Assembly (NCBI GenBank): GCA_009363875.1
Contig: CM018690.1
Location: forward strand, 19,299,692 to 19,363,691
Direction: 5' to 3'
Source of the DNA: Mikania micrantha
Lineage: Eukaryota; Streptophyta; Magnoliopsida; Asterales; Asteraceae
Length of the DNA stretch: 64,000 nt
Both the position numbers and the translations under genes were made by a program. Shown here in pieces: positions 48,675 through 59,213 of this stretch; the first letter of the stretch is position 1, and every line of letters starts with the position of its first letter. The notes under the pieces were generated by a model. It saw nothing but the letters and a program-made list of their open reading frames with translations. It searched no databases and was not told where the DNA came from.

Positions 48675-51402
48675 TGTGACACCCGGCAATTTCAGGTAAA
48701 TTGCAACTCTTATATTCTTTACATTTCACATTCATACTTGTTGCATTTCATTTAATTACGTTTAATTAGATGAGTTGAACACAAACAACTACGAGACGAT
48801 AGTTCGTGGAACTATCGAATCGTACATTGCACATTGGTTTTGGAAACCAAGTGTGGCAACCACAACACTTACACAAAACAATAATTCGGGGAATTATTAA
48901 ATTGTGCATCACACGTTGATTAGGATTAATCAAGCGTGCAAACACTTCGTTAGACACAAACACAAACTATAGAAGATAATTCGAGGAATTATCGAAACAC
49001 ACACACGAGTCTCACGAACGTTGGTGATCAATCAAACTTATATATTGTTACATGATTATGTGCTAAACATATGTTAGGTGTTTAGGATAAACGTTAGAGA
49101 TCAAGTACGAGCGAAATCGTATCAACGAAATCGAAAAACAAAGAAGTGTACTCATCGCGGTACGCGATGGCCCCTCTGCAAAAGGCTCCGCGATACGCGA
49201 AGGAAAGCGGAAGTCGAGACTCCCGAATCCTATCGCGGTACGCGGTAGAAAATTTTGATCGGCCTCCGCGGTACGCGCAGGCCATGCAGATCAGATTTTC
49301 TTTATAATCAACCCCATTTCGCTTCTACTCGGTTCCTTTGCAATTCACCCGACTTTCTTTGTTCAATCTCGACCAAACCACTCTGAAATCAGTCCTCCAA
49401 CCTCCTGGAATCACCATTGAAGCTAATTCTTGGCATTTGAGAGCTATAGGAACATCAAAGGAGCTTTGGAAGCCATCAAACAACAAAAGACTCAATCTTA
49501 GCCACTTGAAGAATCTCCAGAACCTGTTCTAGCACAAATCTACGCATCTAAGGTAGTTTTAAATGTTTACATAGTGTTAGATCGTACATGCAAGGGTTAA
49601 AAACCCACATGCAACTCCATATGATTATTGTGCTTGAAATCGTTGGTGATTTGATGAGTACTTGTTGTAGATTTACTGATTTTAGTGTTTAGTAATGTTA
49701 GGATTGAGTTTTGATTAAGCTAGATTCGATTTGATGATGTTTTGGTACACTTGCCATAAAAGGAAACTTTTATGTTGCAAGTCTTCGATTTGTGATGATC
49801 TAGACATGTTAGACATGTCTAGATATTGTTAAAAGTGTATTGAAGTGTTTAGAAACACATTGGGATATTGGATTTTGTCAAAAACTTGGTTTCATAGAAA
49901 CTTACTAAAAATGGAAACTTTTGTAAATGAAAAGAGGGCTTTTGATGTTTTTGAAAGATTCGATGAACTTGGATTATTGAAATACGTTTAGAAATGATTT
50001 CTAACATATTTGGAAACCTTGATTTGTGAGAACGAGCTTTTAAACAAGTACTTACTATTTTAGGAAACTTTATATGGGCAAAACGGCATAAATGGTGGTT
50101 TAATGCGCAAACGATGTGTTTTAAGGGTATAAACGTGTTTTTACAAGCATACTAGAGTTATTAGTTTTATGAAATGGAATTTCATAACCACACTTTCCTA
50201 AATGGGAAACTTGCTAAAAATGGTAACTTATGTGACTAGAGTCATAGGATGCATATTAGTGTCTTATGTGCGTCAAGGCACATAAACACAACAATCGTGT
50301 CACCAACGATTCGTCGAGTCAACACAAGTCAACACACACATACTCGGTTGAGCACACCGACACTTGGAGTTGTATGGATTACAACACACCACAAAACACA
50401 TACTTACACCTATACGATCATAGGTGCTTACTAGCAGGACAGCTAGCTTTCGCAGACGCGAACACCCTGTAAACCGGAACTGCTCTATCAGGTGAGTTCA
50501 CGGCCCCTTTTTACATTTTCTATCCTTTGGGGGAGAAAACATTGCATACAACTGTTTTGAACAACTTACACACTTTTGGTTATTTTTGTACATGCTAATA
50601 TCGTATATGCATATGTGTGGCATTCATCCACAAAACTGATAAGTCCTCATTACACACACCTCGAACCGTTAATAGCGCGTTGCGCTCAGCGTGGTAATTC
50701 TGAATAGTACTATTTGGGCCTGACAAGCCCCACTGTTGCGAGCCGTATGGCCACCCCGACTGGAGGTCGGAACAGTGCATAATTGACCAAACAACATTTG
50801 CCATATCTTGGATGGATATGGCGGGAGGCAGCATGTTAGCTTCGGTTGCGAACCCGCATATGATATAAAACATATTGACTAGCTATCAATTGATATTGCA
50901 TTGTATTGAAAAATAGACCTGCACACTTTACTTTAAACATTTTGATGTTTACTGCTGATTACAAACCTGTGCTCTCACCAACCATTGTGTTGACCTTTTA
51001 CTCGCATGTTTTCTCAGGTAACTAAGGCACGCGCACCAGGAATAGGATGCTAGGCCGGAGTCGCATGCATCTGTTTAAGTGTCTTAGTTTATCAAACATT
51101 TATTACCATTTGGTTGTTATGTATTGTTAATCAGCTTAAATCGCTTCCGCAACTATTGTCACGTATCGTTTTGAAAACCCTTTTGATTTAACGCTTCCGC
51201 AACTATGAATGATTAAACTGTTTTGTTAATTTATACTTCACTTCCGCAACTCTGATATTACTAAACTGTTTTATCCAAATTATTGGATGTACGTACGAAA
51301 TCAGACATATAGGTCTCGCATGTTGTGTGACCGGAGACTGCGATCCTGACAATCTGCCGCCGCTCGCGCCCCGGAAGGGACGGGATTTCTCGGGGTGCGA
51401 CA
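48675..51402 (+). mobile_element. Solo LTR nested in an LTR of its own family
   Basis: It begins TGTGACACCCGGCAATTTCA and ends TCGGGGTGCGACA (2728 bp). TAGCA flanks it perfectly (48670-48674 and 51403-51407). Its sequence parallels the host LTR at 46801: the same start, the same 'AATTCGAGGAATTATCGAAAC' region, the same 'CTCCATATG/CTAAGGTAG' region, and the same CAGGTGAGTT block. Both also have three CTTCCGCA words near the end (51144, 51194, 51240). All short ORFs here (49094-49285, 50249-50873 and others) are non-genic. Confidence 0.88.
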
Positions 51403-52347
51403 TAGCAGGTGCTAGCATTCGCAGACGCGAACACTTACATATCGGAACTGCTTTAACAGGTGAGTTCCCGGCCCCTTTTTACTTTTCTAACCTTTGGGGG
51501 AGAAAACACTGCATTATAAATGTTTTTGAACAACAACTCATTTTATTTACGTATGGACATGCTTTATCACTATATGTATATGTGTGGACCACATCACAAC
51601 TAAAAGTCCTCGCGATACTCCACGGACCGTTAGTAGCGCGTAGCGCCTAGCGTGGTAATCTTGAATAGTACTATTTGGGCCTAACAAGCCCCACCCATCG
51701 CGCCTGAGAGGCCAACCCGACTGGAGGTCGGAATGGGTGGAATATTAACCAACACTTTGCCATTGTCTTGTGATGGACATGGCGGGAGGCACAACTGTCA
51801 GCTTCGGTACGACCCCGCATATAATATAACTGTATTGACTAGCTATCAATCGATACTGCATTGTAATGATATGTAAATCACAACTCCTACTTTAGACATT
51901 GGATGTTTACTGCTTATGAAAAAAACATCTGTGCTCTCACCAACCTTTGTGTTGACCCTTTTTATCGCATGTTTTCTCAGGTAGCTAAGGCACGCACTCG
52001 AGGATAGGATGCTAGGATGGAGTCCCATGCATCAGCTTTAGTGTCTTAGGATATTTTGAGAATATTTAATCGTTTGATTTGTTATGAAATGTTTATGACT
52101 TAAACCGCTTCCGCAAACCATTACTAAATGTTGATTTTGAAAACTGTTTTAAATCTTATGCTTCCGCAGTTTATGAACTATTATCTTTTTGATACTTATA
52201 CTTACTTCCGCAACTCTGATTTTACTAAACTGTTTTATCCATATTATTGGATGTACGTACGTAACCAGACATGTAGGTCTTGCAACACAGTGTGACCGGA
52301 GACTGCGATCCTGCAAGATCAGTCCAGTCGCGCCCTCTCGTTCAGGC

Positions 52348-53565
52348 TGATGACCTGTCGTTGGGGTCATGCAAAAACCTAATTAACCTAGGTAGCTAGG
52401 GTAAGTCAGGTATCGTATCTACTGAGGAGTCTGTGGTTAATGCTAATTATTAATTGTTTGTAAACTTTAAAATGGATTTAAGAAATTACTAGAAACAAAC
52501 TAACACAAACGATTGCTTTAAGGTTATAAAAATAATGAGAAGAAACGTGTTCACTCCAGGATTCTGACTCTGCAATTTACTAATAACCTAGCTCATGTTC
52601 TTTTGGATGCTATTGGTTAAACGATAATAATATTACCAGTTACTTATGCAAATCACAATCAAATATCAATTTATCAAAAAGATATAAATATAACATGCAC
52701 AAATAATTATTTAACCAACAAAAGCATAATTGGATTTAAACGCAAATATGTCTCTGTCTGTCACACAGGACTCGTCTGTCACACGAGTTATAAATGCGCA
52801 AGTAATACAGTCTGTCACACGGTTACAAATCCAAACTCAATGGAATAAGAAACCAAATCAAAAGTGTTTTACAGAATCGTTCACCCGAAGTGATCACGAG
52901 AGAAACTAGCCTGACATGATGAGTTAGAGCCTTCTTTTCTTCTCCAAAAAATTCGTCCATGGTGGTCTCCCCCTCTCCGTTTTTTTTTTCAAGAGACAAC
53001 CCTAAAAGGGTTTTTATTCTATTCGTCAGTCCCCCAAAAATTGCTATCCTCCTTGATGAATATCCAATTCATCTCTTTTTGTGTTATTCTTTCTTTGGGC
53101 CGTTTTCTTTATTTTCTTGTTGTCATCCATGGGTTTCGTTGGTCAAGCCCCATATAAATTAAGTGTAGCCCAAGTTGCAATCCAGTAATTTGATTTTACA
53201 TTCTTGAATTAATTTCCCACACAGCTTATTACCCAACGTGAAGTCACCAACCAGAATAGCCCCACTTCATTCCCTTTCAAATAATTGCAATTGCCTACAA
53301 AATCAATTCAAGTATATTATGTAGATGCCAACGTTAATTTTAATTAGTTTACAATCACACTTTATTTCCTTCATGTATAACATCAACATTTATCTTCAAA
53401 GACAAATCCAATTGATTTTTAAAGACAAAATATTTATTATTTAGCTTGTTGTTTCTTTGAATCGAAAAAAATATAAAAACCAATAAATTGAATATTCTGA
53501 AGTAGTATCGGTGCATTTACTAAAGAATTAATATGCAAAAACTTATACCTAAAAAGCACCGATCA
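52348..53565 (-). repeat. LTR copy 1 (3' LTR in element orientation)
   Basis: 1218 bp. On the plus strand it reads TGATGACCTGTCG...AAGCACCGATCA. It includes three CTGTCACAC words around a TTATAAATGCGC TATA-like site near 52785. A 67-codon plus-strand ORF (52959-53162) is present in LTR 1 and LTR 3 but not conserved in frame, and is not a gene. Confidence 0.92.
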
Positions 53566-53592
53566 AAGATCCCCAACTTAAACCTTTTTCGT
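53566..53592 (-). promoter_or_regulatory. Probable polypurine tract region
   Basis: On the minus strand AAAGGTTTAAGTTGGGGATC runs into the 3' LTR start TGATCGG. The purine-rich stretch at the internal/LTR edge is where plus-strand priming is expected. An identical sequence is at 57755-57781. Confidence 0.55.
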
Positions 53593-53767
53593 CTCGAAAA
53601 AGAATTACCATGAGATCATAACTGATATTCTAATCTTATAACACTTTCTTCAAGCATGGTTGTACTAACATCGTAACTGTGATTGCCAATATATTTGTCC
53701 ACTTTAAACTCAAGCCTGTCTAATCCCAACTAAATACATTGTGCTTAGATAATATACAAAATTACCA

Positions 53768-53983
53768 TCATGGTTTAACCGTCCCCACACCCGAACATAC
53801 ATGGCAAAACCTACCCAACCTCATGGTTTCTTGAGGATTCACTAACTCACACTTGAATTGACCATGCACCAGCGTTATGACACAGTAATTATTATGTTGA
53901 GTTATTGGCCCTTCTACATGATAATCTGGGACTTTTCTTCCATTATTTTCTTTTTTTTTCTTTTTTGTTTTTTTTTGCATCAT
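53768..53983 (-). CDS. 71-residue ORF, internal region 1, doubtful gene
   Basis: A basic, Lys-rich start is followed by a segment with FCHVCSG. The same protein is encoded at 57957-58172 without a residue change. Both copies are very young, so identity says little about selection. Part of the N-terminus translates a T-rich run on the other strand. I recognise no family. It may be a leftover of the ancestral polyprotein or chance. Confidence 0.25.
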   Translation of the reverse strand: MMQKKTKKKKKENNGRKVPDYHVEGPITQHNNYCVITLVHGQFKCELVNPQETMRLGRFCHVCSGVGTVKP

Positions 53984-55009
53984 TTTTTTTCTTTTTTTTT
54001 GGTAGAACTATCCAATTTTATTAGGGTGGAGGTGTCACAACAAATGAACGCATGGTGTGTGAGAGAGGAATACTAGGTATAAAAATACCACTCGCAACCA
54101 GTTTTTTGCTGGGACTCGGTTTTTTGAACCATGCACATCGGGATGGGAAACTAAACACATATATATTTTATTAAGGTCATCGCACACAACATCGGTGTTC
54201 AAAGTTAGGTCGAGCCTATCAACATATCACAGATTATCAATGCTTTCCAACTTAAAAGATCTAATTTTATAGCATGAGCATCAACATATCAATTTTCTAT
54301 CATTTCTCATATATGCACAACTCTTTTTCAAGGGACAATAAACATTTTTCTCAATGAACAAACCCAGTTTGATTTATATGCAAAATTATACACATAACCT
54401 AACTAGCATGAGAAACAAAAAAAAATCATTTTAAACAGAATTCATAAAAGGAACGAGTTCACCTGGTGATATCAATGTCGCAAGATCTTCATGTTTGCAA
54501 TAATGATCTTCAAAGCCTATCTAAATATCCTGCAAAACTCAATAAAACCGTGTAGAAGAGAACTTCTCACGTTGCGATTAACTCATAAAATTTTAAAATT
54601 TTGCATTTTTTCCGTTAAGCTCTTTAAGACTTTGAAACCATTAAAACCAAGTATATAAACCTCCCATCCCCAACTTAAAACATTGCATTGTCCCCAATGC
54701 AACATTTAAGTTACAAACTAGAATTCTTTAGAAAATGATTAATTTTAAAAAAAATAATAAAAAAAACCTAAAACTCACTTTCGTAGGAATCACGGTTGCA
54801 TTTAGCCTATGCAACAAGCCTTTTAAACCCCTCGGTAGCCCGAGAAGACGAGTGAAGTCTCGTGAGGGTTTCTAGTGAACATACCCACAAAGTCCATGTA
54901 ACTAATAAAATTGAAGTAAATATATATATATATATATACTAAAATCATTGGGTTTCCTCCCAAATAGCGCTAAGTTTAAGGTCTTCAGCTAGACCGTACC
55001 TGGTTATGC

Positions 55010-56353
55010 TCATGGTGGTTTATATGAGGCGTCAAATACAAACTCCTCTAAACGAGGCATCTGTTGATCATTCCACTTCCAACCTCGGTTCCTAATTGCT
55101 TCCAACCTTGCTAATTCTGCCTCATCCTTCATGTTGGAGGACTTAGTCGTATTCACCTCAAATTGTCTCTTCTTAGATTTGGTTACATTCTTTAGTGCCT
55201 TCTTCTTTGGCTTGGCTGAACTCTTTGAATTTCTCATCTTGTACCACCACGGAGATTTCATCACTTTATCCTTCACGACCTTCTCATATTTAGACCTGTC
55301 AATCATAGCAACACTTTCTTTTGGGCCATCCTCGCGTGTTGGCGAATGACACTCGTTAGTAACAGTAGACCATGAACAAGTATTTTCAATGGAATAATAA
55401 ATAGAATGTGAAAAGAAATCAAGAGTACACTTACGGCTTCCGTAGGTCATGTTAATTGTACCATTCCTGCAATCTATGCGAGCACGTGCAATGGTCAAGA
55501 ACGGTCTACCAAGTATCACTCTCACCTTTTCCTCCTCTATGGATGGCTTAAAATCCATTACTATAAAATCTTCTGGGTAATAGAAATCACCCACCTTGAC
55601 AGTCAATCCTTTCAAAACTCCTCGGGGTCTTTCTCGGGAATAATCAACTAACGCCGTAGAAGCGTTAACCTGATGTAATGGACCCAAATCATACATGTCA
55701 TACACATACCCCGGTAGAATACTCACTATAGATCCACAATCCACTTGAGCATTATTTGTCTTTAAATCCCCAATTTGGATTGGGATAAGCGGTTCTGCCA
55801 ACTCAATATCATTCTCTGTCCTAACATCTTCATCCAAACTTGTTGCACCAACGGTCATATTCTTCTCAGACTCTGAAGCATCATCATCAACCATTACATG
55901 CGGTTCCACATGCTTACTGACTTGTTCGGTTAGTAATTCGCCAAGCTGGAGTATACTGTCATGCGTCCTTTGTTGCCTCTCAAACATTTGACTTAAATTC
56001 TTCACATCATTACGAAGGGCGTTGATTGCATCCACTATCAAAGTTACATCATTGGGAGCATCTCGAGTAAAACCGGATGAGTCATATTTATTGGCATATC
56101 CTTGAAAATCATTGTAACCCTTATCATTGTATTCTTCCATGACATCAGAATTTGAGTTATAACGGTGTCCGCCCCGGTTTTCTTCAAATTGAGGATACAT
56201 GGCCTTTTTGTGGGATTTATAATAGTTTTGATGTCCTTGGTGGCCGTTATCCGATTGGTAGTACACTTGTTCACCACGTGGACATTCCTTAGCCCAATGA
56301 TCGTAGCCTCCGCAACATGAACATGGCTCAACATCATAATTCTGTTCCATCAT
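55010..56353 (-). CDS. Gag zinc-knuckle plus aspartic protease ORF, copy 1
   Basis: 447 residues. A CCHC zinc knuckle lies at residues 11-24 (Cys11, Cys14, His19, Cys24), which in gag binds RNA. An acidic linker with a helical segment (about 100-150) follows. A retropepsin-like domain comes next, with VDCGS at 204-208 (Asp205 as catalytic residue, DCG in place of the usual DTG/DSG) and the conserved ILGRPFL at 280-286. The C-terminal third is Lys-rich. There is no capsid domain before the knuckle and nothing of reverse transcriptase after the protease. The start ATG lies about 160 bases after the primer site. Intact, like its twin at 59214-60557. Confidence 0.85.
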   Translation of the reverse strand: MMEQNYDVEPCSCCGGYDHWAKECPRGEQVYYQSDNGHQGHQNYYKSHKKAMYPQFEENRGGHRYNSNSDVMEEYNDKGYNDFQGYANKYDSSGFTRDAPNDVTLIVDAINALRNDVKNLSQMFERQQRTHDSILQLGELLTEQVSKHVEPHVMVDDDASESEKNMTVGATSLDEDVRTENDIELAEPLIPIQIGDLKTNNAQVDCGSIVSILPGYVYDMYDLGPLHQVNASTALVDYSRERPRGVLKGLTVKVGDFYYPEDFIVMDFKPSIEEEKVRVILGRPFLTIARARIDCRNGTINMTYGSRKCTLDFFSHSIYYSIENTCSWSTVTNECHSPTREDGPKESVAMIDRSKYEKVVKDKVMKSPWWYKMRNSKSSAKPKKKALKNVTKSKKRQFEVNTTKSSNMKDEAELARLEAIRNRGWKWNDQQMPRLEEFVFDASYKPP

Positions 56354-56515
56354 TCCTGCACAAGTAACAAACTGACAGTAGCACTGAACAAATCAAAAAT
56401 AAAAGAAAACGTAACTAGAAGGAAAAAAAACAAATATATATTTTTTTAAGGTTTTTTTTTTAGCAAAATGAAACATACAAAGAAAACTAAACTAATTAGC
56501 ACTAAGAGCACGACT

Positions 56516-56532
56516 CCCCGGCAACGACGCCA
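56516..56532 (-). promoter_or_regulatory. Primer binding site, tRNA-Asp type, copy 1
   Basis: On the minus strand TGGCGTCGTTGCCGGGG lies three bases after the LTR end. It differs at one position from TGGCGCCGTTGCCGGGG, the tRNA-Asp complement used by Athila-type elements (known from the literature, recalled). Confidence 0.8.
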
Positions 56533-56535
56533 TTT

Positions 56536-57754
56536 TGATGACCTGTCGTTGGGGTCATGCAAAAACCTAATTAACCTAGGTAGCTAGGGTAAGTCAGGTA
56601 TCATATCTACTAAGGAGTCTGTGGTTAATGCTAATTATTAATTGTTTGTAAACTTTAAAATGGATTTAAGAAATTACTAGAAACAAACTAACACAAACGA
56701 TTGCTTTAAGGTTATAAAAATAATGAGAAGAAACGTGTTCACTCCAGGATTCTGACTCTGCAATTTACTAATAACCTAGCTCATGTTCTTTTGGATGCTA
56801 TTGGTTAAACGATAATAATATTACCAGTTACTTATGCAAATCACAATCAAATATCAATTTATCAAAAAGATATAAATATAACATGCACAAATAATTATTT
56901 AACCAACAAAAGCATAATTGGATTTAAACGCAAATATGTCTCTGTCTGTCACACAGGACTCGTCTGTCACACGAGTTATAAATGCGCAAGTAATACAGTC
57001 TGTCACACGGTTACAAATCCAAACTCAATGGAATAAGAAACCAAATCAAAAGTGTTTTACAGAATCGTTCACCCGAAGTGATCACGAGAGAAACTAGCCT
57101 GACATGATGAGTTAGAGCCTTCTTTTCTTCTCCAAAAAATTCGTCCATGGTGGTCTCCCCCTCTCCGTTTTTTTTTTCAAGAGACAACCCTAAAAGGGTT
57201 TTTATTCTATTCGTCAGTCCCCCAAAAAATTGCTATCCTCCTTGATGAATATCCAATTCATCTCTTTTTGTGTTATTCTTTCTTTGGGCCGTTTTCTTTA
57301 TTTTCTTGTTGTCATCCATGGGTTTCGTTGGTCAAGCCCCATATAAATTAAGTGTAGCCCAAGTTGCAATCCAGTAATTTGATTTTACATTCTTGAATTA
57401 ATTTCCCACACAGCTTATTGCCCAACGTGAAGTCACCAACCAGAATAGCCCCACTTCATTCCCTTTCAAATAATTGCAATTGCCTACAAAATCAATTCAA
57501 GTATATTATGTAGATGCCAACGTTAATTTTAATTAGTTTACAATCACACTTTATTTCCTTCATGTATAACATCAACATTTATCTTCAAAGACAAATCCAA
57601 TTGATTTTTAAAGACAAAATATTTATTATTTAGCTTGTTGTTTCTTTGAATCGAAAAAAATATAAAAACCAATAAATTGAATATTCTGAAGTAGTATCGG
57701 TGCATTTACTAAAGAATTAATATGAAAAAACTTATACCTAAAAAGCACCGATCA
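56536..57754 (-). repeat. LTR copy 2 (central LTR)
   Basis: 1219 bp. It is shared by both units: it serves as the 5' LTR of the left unit and as the 3' LTR of the right one. It is preceded by a primer site on its left and followed by the polypurine region on its right. It differs from LTR 1 at a few positions, for example CATATCTACTAAGG against CGTATCTACTGAGG. Confidence 0.92.
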
Positions 57755-57956
57755 AAGATCCCCAACTTAAACCTTTTTCGTCTCGAAAAAGAATTACCAT
57801 GAGATCATAACTGATATTCTAATCTTATAACACTTTCTTCAAGCATGGTTGTACTAACATCGTAACTGTGATTGCCAATATATTTGTCCACTTTAAACTC
57901 AAGCCTGTCTAATCCCAACTAAATACATTGTGCTTAGATAATATACAAAATTACCA

Positions 57957-58172
57957 TCATGGTTTAACCGTCCCCACACCCGAACATACATGGCAAAACC
58001 TACCCAACCTCATGGTTTCTTGAGGATTCACTAACTCACACTTGAATTGACCATGCACCAGCGTTATGACACAGTAATTATTATGTTGAGTTATTGGCCC
58101 TTCTACATGATAATCTGGGACTTTTCTCCCATTATTTTCTTTTTTTTTCTTTTTTGTTTTTTTTTGCATCAT
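57957..58172 (-). CDS. 71-residue ORF, internal region 2, doubtful gene
   Basis: Identical at the protein level to the ORF at 53768-53983, and with the same doubts. Unrecognised family. Confidence 0.25.
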   Translation of the reverse strand: MMQKKTKKKKKENNGRKVPDYHVEGPITQHNNYCVITLVHGQFKCELVNPQETMRLGRFCHVCSGVGTVKP

Positions 58173-59108
58173 TTTTTTTCTTTTTTTTTTTGGTAGAACT
58201 ATCCAATTTTATTAGGGTGGAGGTGTCACAACAAATGAACGCATGGTGTGTGAGAGAGGAATACTAGGTATAAAAATACCACTCGCAACCAGTTTTTTGC
58301 TGGGACTCGGTTTTTTGAACCATGCACATCGGGATGGGAAACTAAACACATATATATTTTATTAAGGTCATCGCACACAACATCGGTGTTCAAAGTTAGG
58401 TCGAGCCTATCAACATATCACAGATTATCAATGCTTTCCAACTTAAAAGATCTAATTTTATAGCATGAGCATCAACATATCAATTTTCTATCATTTCTCA
58501 TATATGCACAACTCTTTTTCAAGGGACAATAAACATTTTTCTCAATGAACAAACCCAGTTTGATTTATATGCAAAATTATACACATAACCTAACTAGCAT
58601 GAGAAACAAAAAAAAAATCATTTTAAACAGAATTCATAAAAGGAACGAGTTCACCTGGTGATATCAATGTCGCAAGATCTTCATGTTTGCAATAATGATC
58701 TTCAAAGCCTATCTAAATATCCTGCAAAACTCAATAAAACCGTGTAGAAGAGAACTTCTCACGTTGCGATTAACACATAAAATTTTAAAATTTTGCATTT
58801 TTTCCGTTAAGCTCTTTAAGACTTTGAAACCATTAAAACCAAGTATATAAACCTCCCATCCCCAACTTAAAACATTGCATTGTCCCCAATTTAACATTTA
58901 AGTTACAAACTAGAATTCTTTAGAAAATGATTAATTTAAAAAAAAATAATAAAAAAAACCTAAAACTCACTTTCGTAGGAATCACGGTTGCATTTAGCCT
59001 ATGCAACAAGCCTTTTAAACCCCTCGGTAGCCCGAGAAGACGAGTGAAGTCTCGTGAGGGTTTCTAGTGAACATACCCACAAAGTTCATGTAACTAATAA
59101 AATTGAAG

Positions 59109-59110
<2 letters not shown>

Positions 59111-59142
<32 letters not shown>
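59111..59142. repeat. AT microsatellite that differs between the two units
   Basis: A TA run of about 16 units here corresponds to a run of about 9 at 54920-54938. It lies shortly after the stop codon of the 447-residue ORF. Confidence 0.85.
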
Positions 59143-59144
<2 letters not shown>

Positions 59145-59213
59145 AAAATCATTGGGTTGCCTCCCAAATAGCGCTAAGTTTAAGGTCTTCAGCTAGACCG
59201 TACCTGGTTATGC

